Position numbers and translations under genes: made by a program. From positions 2,824,490-2,888,489 of the forward strand of contig NZ_SZWE01000001.1 of assembly GCF_009669325.1 (NCBI RefSeq): 64,000 nucleotides of DNA. Direction: 5' to 3'. Every line of letters begins with the position of its first letter. The first letter of the stretch is position 1. Positions 1-9,442 of the stretch are shown here, piece by piece. Source of the stretch: Roseovarius bejariae (GTDB lineage Bacteria > Pseudomonadota > Alphaproteobacteria > Rhodobacterales > Rhodobacteraceae). Below the pieces are notes generated by a model, which worked only from the letters and a program-made list of their open reading frames with translations, made no database searches and had not been told where the DNA came from.

Positions 1-1
1 G

Positions 2-1057
2 TCGCTTGGGCGGCGGGGGCAGGGGCAATGCTGGCCCAACCCGGCGGTGGGTTGTGTCCTGGTGCGCGACGGGCGGATCGTCGGGCGCGGCTGGACCGCG
101 CCGGGTGGGCGGCCGCATGCCGAAGTTGTGGCTTTGGCGCAGGCGGGCGCGGCGGCAAAGGGGGCCACGGCCTATGTCACGCTGGAGCCTTGCGCGCATC
201 ATGGAGAAACCCCGCCCTGTGCCGAGGCTTTGGTTCAGGCGGGGGTGGCGCGGGTGGTGTCATGTTTGACCGATAGCGACCCGCGGGTGTCGGGCAAGGG
301 GTTCGATATTCTGCGCGCGGCCGGTGTCGAGGTCGAGACCGGGGTGCTGGCCGAGGAGGCGGCGCGCGATCTGGGCGGGTTCCTGAGCAAGGCGGCGGGC
401 GGGCCGCCGCATGTCACCCTGAAACTGGCCACCTCGTTCGACGGACGGATCGCCACGGCGACGGGCCATAGCCAGTGGATCACCGGGGGCGCGGCACGCC
501 GCATGGTGCATGGGATGCGCGCGCGGCATGACGCGGTGATGGTGGGCGCGGGCACGGCGCGGGCGGATGACCCGATGCTGACGGTGCGCAATATGGGCGC
601 AATACGCCAGCCCGTGCGCGTTGTGGTCTCGCGCCGCTTGGATATTCCCTTGATGTCGCAGCTGGCGCGTACGGCGCGGGAGGTCCCCGTTTGGTTATGT
701 CACGGGCCGGATGCCGATGCGGCGCTGGTCGAGGCGTGGGAGGGCGTGGGTGCGGAGGTGATCCCCTGCGGCTTGACGGGGCGGCAGTTGGATATGGCCT
801 CGGTTCTGGAGCGCTTGGGCGAGGTGGGGCTGACCCGGGTGTTCTGCGAAGGCGGGGGCGCGCTGGCGGCCTCGCTTCTGGCCGGGGATCTGGTGGATGA
901 GTTGATAGGCTTTACCGCGGGGTTGGCCATCGGAGCCGAGGGCCTGCCGGGGATCGGCGCGCTGGGGCTGGAGCGGCTGGACGAGGCGCGGCGGTTTGAG
1001 CTGGTCGAGACCCGCGACATTGGCGGCGACGTGATGCACCGCTGGCACCGGCATTAG
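2..1057 (+). CDS. ribD: RibD, riboflavin deaminase/reductase (5' end cut off)
   Basis: Bifunctional diaminohydroxyphosphoribosylaminopyrimidine deaminase / 5-amino-6-(5-phosphoribosylamino)uracil reductase, the second and third steps of riboflavin synthesis in the cytoplasm. The frame is open to the left edge and reads the family's WPNPAVGCVLV motif at bases 32-64, so the GTG at 47 is internal and the true start lies outside the window. The deaminase zinc site is visible as HAEVVAL and PCAHHGETPPC. The C-terminal reductase half has TLKLATSFDGRIA, VGAGTARADDP and FCEGGGALAASLL. ribE lies 15 kb downstream, separated by capsule and transport genes. Confidence 0.95.
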   Translation, partial: SLGRRGQGQCWPNPAVGCVLVRDGRIVGRGWTAPGGRPHAEVVALAQAGAAAKGATAYVTLEPCAHHGETPPCAEALVQAGVARVVSCLTDSDPRVSGKGFDILRAAGVEVETGVLAEEAARDLGGFLSKAAGGPPHVTLKLATSFDGRIATATGHSQWITGGAARRMVHGMRARHDAVMVGAGTARADDPMLTVRNMGAIRQPVRVVVSRRLDIPLMSQLARTAREVPVWLCHGPDADAALVEAWEGVGAEVIPCGLTGRQLDMASVLERLGEVGLTRVFCEGGGALAASLLAGDLVDELIGFTAGLAIGAEGLPGIGALGLERLDEARRFELVETRDIGGDVMHRWHRH

Positions 1058-1098
1058 ATCGGGGGCGCTGCCCCCGTCGCCCTGTGGGCGACTCCCCC

Positions 1099-1160
1099 GG
1101 AGTATTTTCAGAAAGATGAAGCTTCATATGTGTCGGGCTTCATCTTTCCCCAAATACTCC
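1099..1160. terminator. Palindrome between convergent ribD and kpsC, likely two-way terminator
   Basis: Arms at 1099-1121 and 1138-1160 match in 19 of 23 positions around a 16-base loop. The left arm carries GGAGTATTT and AAAGATGAAG. This type of palindrome is common between genes in Rhodobacteraceae, and it sits between two converging genes, so a bidirectional terminator is the likely role. Confidence 0.6.
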
Positions 1161-1210
1161 CGCCGGAGGCATCCGCCGTTTGCCAAGAGAGATGATGTTT
1201 GAGTTGCGTG

Positions 1211-3226
1211 TTACCGCCAGAGCCAAGCGTGGCTGGCCAGTGCGCCTTGCAGTTTCGCCGTGAGGCGGTTGGCGGGGCCCGGCTGTGGCAAGGGGCCGTG
1301 GGCGAGGCGGTCGATCACCAGTTCGGCGGGGCAGGCTGTGTCTGTGACGGGGTCGTAATAGCGGGGATAGTCGATGAGGGTGGCGTGGACCAGCCCGTCG
1401 AGGGAGGGCCGGGCGGTGCGGCGTGGGGACGGATTGCCCAGATCGCGGGTGAGGCCCCATCCGGCGTAGAAGGGCGCGCCGGTGGTGGTGACGCGCAGGC
1501 CGCGCAAGAGGGCTTCGAACCCCAGGAGCGAGGTCATCGTCCAGACCTCTTGCACGTGGTCCAGCAATTGCGCCGGGTCGGTGTTGGGGAGCACGGCCTC
1601 TGCCAGCGTTTTTAGCTTGTCTTCGGGGATCGCACCCGGGCGCAACCCGGCTTCGACATCGGGGTGGGGTTTGTAGAGGATCACCGCTTCGGGGTTGGCC
1701 TTGCGGGCGGTTTGCAGCAGGGCGAGGTTGGTGTTCACCTGCCCCGCGCCAAGCCGGATGGAGGCGTCATTCTCGACCTGACCGGGGACAAGGATGCGGT
1801 GGCCTTGGGGCAGGTCGGGCAATGGGCCGCCGAGGTTGTATTTCGAGAGTTTGAGATCGATCAGCTTGGCGATGAGCGCCTCGGCGCGGCGTTGTTGATC
1901 GGGGCGCAGGGTGGCGCGTTTGGCGATCAGGGTTTCAAGGCGTGAGGGCTGACCGGGGTCGTAGTAGATGCCCAGATCATCCAGCACCAGCGAGAGTGGC
2001 GGGATCAGGTCGGCGCCGAGGCCACGTGAGCGCAGGAAGCCATCCTCAAGGCGCAGGGCACCTTCGGGGGCCTCATTCGCGCGGTTGGCCCAGACCATGT
2101 GGCGGCGTTGGCCGTTGGCCTTGGAGTTGAAGCTGACCCCGCGCGGTTTGCCGAAGAATTGCTGAAGTGGTTTGCGTTTCCAAAGGCGCATGCCGTGGGC
2201 TGCCCAGCCGTGCCTGTCCTCGCGCCATGCACGGGTTTGGGCGGCGAGGGTTTCGATCGCCTCTTCCATGGTGCAGAGCCGGTCGTGGTAGGGGTCGTAC
2301 CATGTGGGGTAGAGCACCATGGCCCCGGCGAAAAGCTGTGCGCGGCTGAGGGGGCGGCCCCGGCGGGGCAGGGGGGCGGGGTGGTGATCTTGGGTTAGGT
2401 CCCATCCGGCATAGAAGGGGTGCCCGAAGACATGCGGTTTGTGGCCCGCGAAAATCGCCTCGAACCCCAGTTGCGAGGTGACGGTATAGACGGCGATGGC
2501 CCCGTCGAGCAGCGCCCATGGGCTGACCGGATCGGACAGGAGCGTGATGCGGTCGGTTCCATCGTCGGGCCCGAAATAGCCCGGGCGGTGGCCCGTCATG
2601 GTTTCGGGGTGGGTCTTGATCACGATGCGGGCACCGGGGTGGTCGACCTGCGCGGCGGTCAGCATCTCGCGGAAGGTATTGGCATCGGCCCCGCCGTGGG
2701 TGACCGAGGCATCGCCGCGGGTCTGGTCGATCACCAGAACATAGCCGGGATCGGGGCAGGGGGTATGGGGGTCGAAGCCGGAATATTTGCTGAGCTGCGC
2801 CTCTTGCATGCGGGCGATCCCGGCGCGGGCGCGGTCCATCAGGGTGGTGTCGTCGAAGGGGTGGGTGGCCAGCAGGGTTTCGAGATCGGACGGCGCGCTG
2901 GCGTCGAAGTAGATGCCTGTGTGGTCGATGATGAGGCCCAGGGGCGGCTCGCCCTCGCGGCCCGGGTGCAGCGAGCGCAGGAAGGCATCTTCGAGACGCA
3001 GGAGGGCGGCGCCGGTTTTCGCGGCCATCGCCTCGCCGCGCTGGGCGTAGGGGCTTTTGCCCCAGACGGCGATCAGGTCGTCCGGGTCGGGGCGGCCAAG
3101 GTGCAGCGGCAGGCCCGCAAGCGCCATGATACGGCGGATGCGGGATTGGCGCAGGAAGCCCGCGTTGAAATAGAAAACCCGCCGCGAGGATGTCGCGGCG
3201 GGTTGTTTCGGATCGGGTGCGGGCAT
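1211..3226 (-). CDS. kpsC: KpsC-like capsule polysaccharide Kdo transferase
   Basis: KpsC-family cytoplasmic glycosyltransferase that, with KpsS, builds the poly-Kdo linker joining group 2/3 capsules to a lipid anchor. The 671-residue protein is a tandem duplication. RLEDAFLRS followed by GIYFDASAPSDLETLL in the N half is matched by RLEDGFLRSRG and GIYYDPGQPSRLETLI in the C half. The ATG at 3226 was chosen because it overlaps the upstream wza-like stop as TGATG; a start at 3313 would add 29 residues lying within wza. Cotranscription and translational coupling with wza are likely. Confidence 0.93.
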   Translation of the reverse strand: MPAPDPKQPAATSSRRVFYFNAGFLRQSRIRRIMALAGLPLHLGRPDPDDLIAVWGKSPYAQRGEAMAAKTGAALLRLEDAFLRSLHPGREGEPPLGLIIDHTGIYFDASAPSDLETLLATHPFDDTTLMDRARAGIARMQEAQLSKYSGFDPHTPCPDPGYVLVIDQTRGDASVTHGGADANTFREMLTAAQVDHPGARIVIKTHPETMTGHRPGYFGPDDGTDRITLLSDPVSPWALLDGAIAVYTVTSQLGFEAIFAGHKPHVFGHPFYAGWDLTQDHHPAPLPRRGRPLSRAQLFAGAMVLYPTWYDPYHDRLCTMEEAIETLAAQTRAWREDRHGWAAHGMRLWKRKPLQQFFGKPRGVSFNSKANGQRRHMVWANRANEAPEGALRLEDGFLRSRGLGADLIPPLSLVLDDLGIYYDPGQPSRLETLIAKRATLRPDQQRRAEALIAKLIDLKLSKYNLGGPLPDLPQGHRILVPGQVENDASIRLGAGQVNTNLALLQTARKANPEAVILYKPHPDVEAGLRPGAIPEDKLKTLAEAVLPNTDPAQLLDHVQEVWTMTSLLGFEALLRGLRVTTTGAPFYAGWGLTRDLGNPSPRRTARPSLDGLVHATLIDYPRYYDPVTDTACPAELVIDRLAHGPLPQPGPANRLTAKLQGALASHAWLWR

Positions 3227-4374
3227 CAGCCGCCGCCGAGCGCGTCGCTGGCCGTTGTGACGGTGCTGACCGCGCCGAGCGTGCCGGTGAGGGCCGAGAT
3301 GACTTTGCTCCATTGGGCGAAGGGCGCTTCGGTGACGTAGAGCGTATCGTCGTCGCGCACCGAGAAGTCGCGCGCCATGAACATGCCGTTGGGCTTGGTC
3401 AGGTCCAGCACGTAGATCAGGCGTTGTGCGCCCTGAAGGTCGGTGCGGCCCAGAACCTGGTTGGCGATGGCAGCGGGTTCGTTGCGCATGACGAAGACGC
3501 CGGTGGGGTCGGAGGCGGTGGCGCTGAGGCCGCCGACCTGTGCCAGGGCCTCGACCGCGCTGAGGGTTTGCGATTCAAAGGGGACACGGGCCTGTGCGCC
3601 GGTGGCGCCGAGCGCTGTGAAGGCGCGGGTGTCTTCCTCGACAAGGATACGGTCGCCCGCGCGCAATGCGATGTCGAACTCGGGGTGTTTGAAGAGGTCC
3701 TGGAACCAGACCTTGGAGCGCTGATCGCCGCGGATCACGGTGATCTGGGCAATCTCGGGTTCGATGGCGATGCCGCCCGCGTTGGCCAGCATGGCCGAGA
3801 GGGTGCGGGTGGGCCGTTCGATCGGGTAGACGCCCTGGCCGCCCACGGCGCCCACGAGGCTGACCGTGGAGCCGTCGCCGGCGAGGCGGCGAACCTGGAC
3901 CTGCGGATCGGGGGTTTGTTCGTCGAGTTTGGAGGTGATGATCCGGCGGATCGCCTCGGGGGTGTTGCCCGCGGCGCGGATGCGGCCGGCGTAGGGGACA
4001 AAGATGAAGCCCGCGCCATCGACCTGTACTTCTTCGAGGACGGTCTGGTTGGCGGCTTCGCCCGCAAGCAACCCATCGTCGACGTTCTCCCAGATCGTCA
4101 GGCCGAGTGTGTCGCCCGGGCGGATGGTGTCCGAGCCGAGCCGCCCCGCGTTGCGGAATTCTTCGGTAAAGCCAAGGGCGGGTTGCACGGCGGTGGCGCG
4201 CGTCACGCGGTCATTGACGGTGACGACGAAGGCGTCGCCCTGACGCTGCACGGAGCCGGAATAAATCTCGCGCTTGTTGGGGCCCACGCGGGGCAGGATA
4301 CCACAGGACGAAATCATCGCCACCATGGCCACAAGGGCGACGGACCGCGCCCAACGGTTCGGTTTGGAATTCAC
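3226..4374 (-). CDS. Wza/KpsD-like polysaccharide export lipoprotein
   Basis: Outer-membrane polysaccharide export (OPX) protein that would form the exit channel for capsule. Starts at GTG with GAGGAG eight bases upstream. A lipoprotein signal ends in ISSC (Cys24), followed by the export domain (DTIRPGDTLGLTIWENVDDG) and SLBB-type segments (VSLVGAVGGQGVYPI, GDRILVEED). It lies between kpsS and kpsC. The inner-membrane ABC exporter (KpsM/T) and co-polymerase KpsE are not in this window. Confidence 0.88.
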   Translation of the reverse strand: MNSKPNRWARSVALVAMVAMISSCGILPRVGPNKREIYSGSVQRQGDAFVVTVNDRVTRATAVQPALGFTEEFRNAGRLGSDTIRPGDTLGLTIWENVDDGLLAGEAANQTVLEEVQVDGAGFIFVPYAGRIRAAGNTPEAIRRIITSKLDEQTPDPQVQVRRLAGDGSTVSLVGAVGGQGVYPIERPTRTLSAMLANAGGIAIEPEIAQITVIRGDQRSKVWFQDLFKHPEFDIALRAGDRILVEEDTRAFTALGATGAQARVPFESQTLSAVEALAQVGGLSATASDPTGVFVMRNEPAAIANQVLGRTDLQGAQRLIYVLDLTKPNGMFMARDFSVRDDDTLYVTEAPFAQWSKVISALTGTLGAVSTVTTASDALGGG

Positions 4375-4469
4375 TGCTCGGTCTCCTCGACCTATTTCTG
4401 CCTCGGTCTTCTTTTTTTGTCACTTTAGCCAAGGTTGTCTGAAAAATCCAGAGTCTTGGCGGGGTTGGC

Positions 4470-5762
4470 TCAGGTGACCAGCTGCAACTGTTGCCTTGGG
4501 GCCGCGGTGCCGGATTTGAGCGCATCGTAGGGGTCTTCGGGGGCCAGCATCATGTCGACGGCTTGTCGCAGGAGTTGCCGACGGCCGCTGGAGGAATAGA
4601 AGCCGCCCGCCACCTGGCTGGTTTCCAGGAGGTAGCGGCGGTAATCGGTATAGGCGCGCCGGTCGGGGCGTTCGGCCCCGGCGAAGAAATCGCGCAGGGG
4701 TTTGGTGCTGACGAACTCGGGCTTGGCGTAGACGGCGGCGCCGAAGGTCTTGAGCGGGATGCCGCGCCAGAGCACCTGTTGGGCGGCGGTGGAATTGACG
4801 GTGACGGCGCTGCGCGCCTCGTTCAGAAGCTGGGCCAGTTTGCCGCCGCGCACGTAATGCACGCGGTCGGCGATCCCGGCGGCGCGGGCCAGCCGTTTCA
4901 ACTCGGCCCGGATGGGGGCGCGGCCATCCTCCAGCGGATGGGCCTTGATGACGAGGTGATGATGCGGAGGAGCGCCATGGGCGAAGCCGTCGATCACGGT
5001 TTCCAGGAACTCGGCCATGGTGGAAAAGGGTGAATGGGCCTGGAAGGAGCTGTCGTGTTCCAGCTGCAGGAGTGCCAGGTGATAGGGGAAGCCGCCATGC
5101 CGGATGCGCCATGTGGCGATGCGTCGGTCGATGGCCTGTGCGGGCATCAGGAGCAGGCGTTGCAGGTAGAGCTTGAACTCCTGCGTCACGCTGAGCGCCC
5201 GGTGGGGGCGGAAACTTTTGTAGCGCCGGTTCAGGAGCATCACGCAGCCATGGTAGACCGCGCCGTAAAAGATGTGCTGGCGCATGTCGCCCCAACTGGC
5301 CGGGGGCAGGGGGGCGTCCATGTCGGAGTTTCGCAGCGCCGCGCGCATCTGCGGGACGGTCATCTCCATCAGCCGGGAATGGCCGTTGGTGCCGCCGCGT
5401 TCGTATGTCACCCAGTAGGGGCGCATGTAGCCTTCCTCGAAGACATGCACGCGCAGCCCGCGGGCCTTGGCGGCCTTGACTGCCTCGGCGTGGATCGGGC
5501 GGGTGTCGCCGTAAAGCACGAGGTCGGTGACGGTTTTATCGGTAAGCAGGTTTTCAATGGTGTCGGGCCAGTCTTCGTGGCTGCCGAGATAGGGGATGTA
5601 GCTGTGCCGGTTGCGCCAGAAGGCCCGATCACCCGCGTTGAACCCCACGCGCCAGACTGTGGCCCCTGCGCGTTCCAGCATACGACCCAGACGCGCGAAG
5701 AAAGGCCCGTGGGGGCCTTGCAGGAACATAAATACCCGATTTTCGCCTGTCAGCGTGCTCAT
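4470..5762 (-). CDS. kpsS: KpsS-like capsule biosynthesis protein
   Basis: KpsS-family Kdo transferase thought to add the first Kdo to the phosphatidylglycerol anchor of capsules. The 430-residue protein has the characteristic start FLQGPHGPFFARLGRML, the motif HVFEEGYMRPYWVT near residue 130 and VIKAHPLEDGR in the second half. It is the first gene of the kpsS-wza-kpsC run; the 95-base gap to wza holds only wza's ribosome site and a T-rich stretch. Upstream (5763-5918) nothing else is seen. Confidence 0.92.
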   Translation of the reverse strand: MSTLTGENRVFMFLQGPHGPFFARLGRMLERAGATVWRVGFNAGDRAFWRNRHSYIPYLGSHEDWPDTIENLLTDKTVTDLVLYGDTRPIHAEAVKAAKARGLRVHVFEEGYMRPYWVTYERGGTNGHSRLMEMTVPQMRAALRNSDMDAPLPPASWGDMRQHIFYGAVYHGCVMLLNRRYKSFRPHRALSVTQEFKLYLQRLLLMPAQAIDRRIATWRIRHGGFPYHLALLQLEHDSSFQAHSPFSTMAEFLETVIDGFAHGAPPHHHLVIKAHPLEDGRAPIRAELKRLARAAGIADRVHYVRGGKLAQLLNEARSAVTVNSTAAQQVLWRGIPLKTFGAAVYAKPEFVSTKPLRDFFAGAERPDRRAYTDYRRYLLETSQVAGGFYSSSGRRQLLRQAVDMMLAPEDPYDALKSGTAAPRQQLQLVT

Positions 5763-5918
5763 GACCGTAATGACCCTTCAACGCCTGCGTATACACCATG
5801 CCTGACTAAAGTTTGAATAGGGCAAAAATGTGGCTGTGGCTTTGGCGCGTCCGGTGAAGGATGCTTTGGCAAACACGCATGCCAAAGCCGGGCCTTGGTG
5901 GGACGACAGCCTGCCGGA

Positions 5919-7346
5919 TTACCAGAGTTGGTCAAGCATTCGGGGCTCGTGGGTCATGTTCAGGTCCCCAAGCGCACGCAGCCTTGCATGGGCCGCCGCC
6001 GAGAGGGCCTGACAATCGGCCAGAGCCTCGGCCATGCGCGCATGACTGAATTCGGTCAGAATCCGGGATGCCAATGCCTCTTCACCCACCTCCAGAAGGC
6101 GTTCTGCCGCGCGCAGGGTGTCGGGGATGCGGGCATTCACGTTTGCCTCGATTGCGCGCCAATGTGTCCAGACCTCTGTCAGGATCGGGTCCGGTTTCTG
6201 GATGGCCAAGTGCATCAGCCGCTTGAAGTCATGAAAGGCGGACGGTCCGGTCTCGATGCCTTGGGGCACGAGGGACACCGTGTCGGGGTCCTTGTCCTTC
6301 TTGCGGCAATCGAGAAACCGATGGCTTTCGCCCGTCGTCAGGTAGCGGTGCTGGCGCCAGGCCGGCGGAACCGTGTCCTGCCCCAGAAAAACCGGCAGGA
6401 GCGGCGCGGTGACCGGGCCGACCGGTGCGTGCCACATCATGCGCAATGCGTCATGCGCGGGATGGATCAGCGGGACGACCTGACCATAGCCGGCGGTGTC
6501 ACCCGTCAGGCGCTCGGTGCTGATGGACCAGAACACGTCTTCCAGCGCGATCTTTTCCGGCCGTTCGGCGCGGGCGCGCATCTCGTCCTCGATCCAGGTG
6601 ACACCATCCCAGCGATGCTTGCCGTCCCCATAGATGCGGTTGACGTGGAATGGTCCGTCTTCTGGAGACCACCAGCCCTGTTCGCGGGCCGTGTCGAAGA
6701 AATGCGATGGGAAAAGGACGTCATCATCCGGGGTCTGAGGGATTTCGCCGATGTACCCCGGGCGCGAGGCGCGGATGCTGTCCGGGCCGAGCCGTTCGGC
6801 GCACCACAGGCCACGGCCCCCGGCAAACTCGATCACCACCCAGGCCTCGTCGGGGTCGGCGATCATGTGGGAATTTCCGCCATAGGTGGAATAGCCATGT
6901 GTGGCGATCAGTTTCCCGATCAGTTCCACGCCGTCACGGGCGCTACGGGCGCGTTCCACCACGATGCGGGCAAGATCCGAATAGTTCGGCCCGGTCTGGT
7001 CCTTCGGTGTCATGGCGATCAAGTCGGCCCGGGACGTTGACCAGATGTCGCGCACCGCGACCCCGCATTCGTTCAGCCCGCCATTGGTCAGCGGCGCGGG
7101 CACACCAAGATAGTAACTGTAGTTCACCCGCATGTTGCGCAACGTCTCGGACGCTTGCGGGATCTCGGTGAGGTGGCCGGGCATGTCCGCCTGTGGCGTC
7201 ACGCCGACGGTGAGTGTCGCGCCCTCGGGGGGCTCTGCGCGGGGGGTGATTTCCAGCCAATGGCTGCTGGGTTCGTCCCCGTAACCGGCCAGATAGGCCG
7301 CCCCGTCGGCCGTGTGGTTGCGCCCGATATAAATACCATAACTCAT
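5919..7346 (-). CDS. C69-family peptidase-like protein
   Basis: Resembles the C69 (PepD-like) dipeptidase family of N-terminal-nucleophile hydrolases and is the last gene of a peptide transport operon, 31 bases after the ATPase gene. It probably cleaves imported peptides or amides in the cytoplasm. Family-like stretches are GIYIGRNHTADGAAYLAGYGDE, NGGLNECGVAVRDIWS and ATHGYSTYGGNSHMIADPDEAWV. I chose ATG 7346 (475 aa), which has AAGAGA upstream; the longer ORF would run into the ATPase gene. Oddity: C69 enzymes use an N-terminal Cys, but here residue 2 is Ser and there is no early Cys, so the nucleophile is uncertain. Confidence 0.8.
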   Translation of the reverse strand: MSYGIYIGRNHTADGAAYLAGYGDEPSSHWLEITPRAEPPEGATLTVGVTPQADMPGHLTEIPQASETLRNMRVNYSYYLGVPAPLTNGGLNECGVAVRDIWSTSRADLIAMTPKDQTGPNYSDLARIVVERARSARDGVELIGKLIATHGYSTYGGNSHMIADPDEAWVVIEFAGGRGLWCAERLGPDSIRASRPGYIGEIPQTPDDDVLFPSHFFDTAREQGWWSPEDGPFHVNRIYGDGKHRWDGVTWIEDEMRARAERPEKIALEDVFWSISTERLTGDTAGYGQVVPLIHPAHDALRMMWHAPVGPVTAPLLPVFLGQDTVPPAWRQHRYLTTGESHRFLDCRKKDKDPDTVSLVPQGIETGPSAFHDFKRLMHLAIQKPDPILTEVWTHWRAIEANVNARIPDTLRAAERLLEVGEEALASRILTEFSHARMAEALADCQALSAAAHARLRALGDLNMTHEPRMLDQLW

Positions 7347-7377
7347 GTGTTTTTGTCTCTTGTTGGGATATGCGCCG

Positions 7378-9441
7378 TTATTGGCCGAGTGGAAAATGGC
7401 AAGCGTGCCGCCGCCCATCCGCCATTGTCACATGTGGCGGTTTCTCGGCGCGGCAAAGGTCTTGTGCGAAGGGGCAGCGCCCCGCGAAATCACAGCCCTT
7501 CGGACGGTTGAGAAGGCTTGGCACCTCACCCGAGATCGACACATGCGCGCGGCGCCTGTCTGGGTCGGGTTGCGGCACGCCTTCGACCAGGGCTTGGGTG
7601 TAGGGATGCACCGGGCGGGCAAAGACCTCGTCCGTGCGGCCCTCTTCGACGATGCGGCCCAGATACATGATGGCCAGCCGGTCGGCGATGTGGCGCACCA
7701 CGGGCAGGTTGTGGGTGATGATCAGGTAGCCCAACCCGTGTTCGGCCTGAAGGTCGGCCATCAGGTTGAGGATTTCGCCCTGCACCGACACATCCAGCCC
7801 CGCGGTGGGTTCATCGGCGATGATCAGCTTGGGGTTCAACGCCAAGGCTCGCGCCACGCCGACGCGCCGCGCCTGCCCGCCCGACAGCTCATGCGGATAG
7901 CGTGACAGGAAGGGCTTGGGCAGGCGTACCATCTCGGCCAGTCGCTCGGCCTCGGCGTCAAGGTCAACGCCGGTGACGCCGTGAATCTGGAACGGTTCGG
8001 TGATCAGGGCGCGTATGGATTTGCGCGGGCTGAGCGACCCGACCGGGTCCTGGAACATCATCGCCATGTCGCGCCGCAGGGGTTTGAACCGGCCTTCCGG
8101 CATGTTGCGAATTTCCTGCCCCTCGAAACGCACGCTGCCGCCTTGGGCCGGCACGAGGTTCAGCACGCACCGCCCCAGAGTTGTCTTGCCGGATCCGCTT
8201 TCGCCAACCAGCCCCACGGTTTCGCCGGGGGCGACCGAGAGGCTGACATCCAGCACCGCGTCCACGTGGCGTTGGTCGATGCCTTTCAGGCGCGCGCGCA
8301 GGGGGCCGACGGTTTCGAACTGCACGTTCAGGTCGGAGACCTCAAGCAGTGGTTCGTCGCTTTTCACGCGGGCGGGTTTACTGACGCTGGCCTCGCCTTG
8401 GCCCACGGTCATCACGTCCAGTGGCGGTGGCCAGCTTGGATCGTGGTGCGGCCCGTCGAGGAGGTGGCAGCGTGCCAAGCTCATCCCGCCACGGGCGACA
8501 TCCGGCGGAGTATTTTCGCGGCACACCGGCAGGGCGCGTTGGCAGCGCGGCGCATAGATGCACCCCGAAAGCGCCTTGGTCAGGTCAGGGATGTCGCCGG
8601 GGATCACCGGCAGCTTGCGCGAGACATCGTCGATCCGGGCCGGGTCGCATTCCAGCAGCGCGCGGGTATAGGGGTGCTGCGCGTTGTGAAATATCTCATG
8701 CACTTCACCGGCTTCGACCACTTCGCCCGCGTACATGACAACGACGTCATCACAGAGTTCGGCAATCAGTCCGAGATTGTGCGAGACCACCACGACCGTC
8801 GCATCCAGTTCTTTTTGCAGGTCCTGCAACAGGTGGATGATCTGCGCCTCCATGGTCACGTCCAGCGCCGTTGTCGGTTCGTCCGCCAGCAAGAGTTGCG
8901 GCCCGGTCAGCAGCGCCATGGCGATGCCCGCGCGCTGGCGCATCCCGCCGGAAAAGTGGTGGGGATACTGATCAATCCGCTTGTCGGGGTCGGGGATGCC
9001 GACCTTGCCAAGCATTTCGACAGCCATGCGCCGTTTCTCGGCGGCCGAGACATCGGGCCGTCGGTACAGGATATCGCGCATTTGCCGACCATAGGTCAGC
9101 ACCGGGATCTGGCTGGTCATCGGGTCTTGGAAGACGACCGAGATTTCCTCGCCGCGGGTGGCGCGCAGTTGTGTTTCGCTGGCGTGCAGCAGGTCACGGT
9201 CGCCAAAGCGGACTTCGCCGCCCATAACTTCGGCGTTCTTGGCCAGAAGGCCGAGCAGCGCCCAGAGTACGGTGGATTTGCCCGAGCCGCTTTCACCCAC
9301 GATCCCGATGATCCGGTTTTTGCGAATGGGAAAGCTTATGTCGCGCAGCGCCTTGACCCGTCCGCGCGGCGTGCGAAAGTCGACTGACAGGTTACGGACG
9401 TCCAGAAGTGTCTCGGGTGTGTGTGTTGCATCCTTGGGCAT
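7378..9441 (-). CDS. Peptide ABC transporter, fused DppD-DppF type ATPase
   Basis: Two oligopeptide-type ABC ATPases in one 687-residue chain. The first has Walker A GESGSGKS, signature FSGGMRQR and Walker B LLLADEPTTALDV. The second has GESGSGKTT, LSGGQARR and LIIADEPTAGLDV. Each is followed by an oligopeptide-type C-terminal extension with paired cysteines (CIYAPRCQRALPVC and CDFAGRCPFAQDLC). It follows the DppC-like permease gene by one base and energises import through the two permeases. Fused forms of this pair are known in the family. Confidence 0.94.
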   Translation of the reverse strand: MPKDATHTPETLLDVRNLSVDFRTPRGRVKALRDISFPIRKNRIIGIVGESGSGKSTVLWALLGLLAKNAEVMGGEVRFGDRDLLHASETQLRATRGEEISVVFQDPMTSQIPVLTYGRQMRDILYRRPDVSAAEKRRMAVEMLGKVGIPDPDKRIDQYPHHFSGGMRQRAGIAMALLTGPQLLLADEPTTALDVTMEAQIIHLLQDLQKELDATVVVVSHNLGLIAELCDDVVVMYAGEVVEAGEVHEIFHNAQHPYTRALLECDPARIDDVSRKLPVIPGDIPDLTKALSGCIYAPRCQRALPVCRENTPPDVARGGMSLARCHLLDGPHHDPSWPPPLDVMTVGQGEASVSKPARVKSDEPLLEVSDLNVQFETVGPLRARLKGIDQRHVDAVLDVSLSVAPGETVGLVGESGSGKTTLGRCVLNLVPAQGGSVRFEGQEIRNMPEGRFKPLRRDMAMMFQDPVGSLSPRKSIRALITEPFQIHGVTGVDLDAEAERLAEMVRLPKPFLSRYPHELSGGQARRVGVARALALNPKLIIADEPTAGLDVSVQGEILNLMADLQAEHGLGYLIITHNLPVVRHIADRLAIMYLGRIVEEGRTDEVFARPVHPYTQALVEGVPQPDPDRRRAHVSISGEVPSLLNRPKGCDFAGRCPFAQDLCRAEKPPHVTMADGRRHACHFPLGQ

Positions 9442-9442
9442 A

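Noticed and set aside
7981..9387. 468-codon ORF opposite the fused ATPase gene
   Set aside because: Antisense to a strongly conserved gene; composition rich in His, Arg and Gly without a fold.
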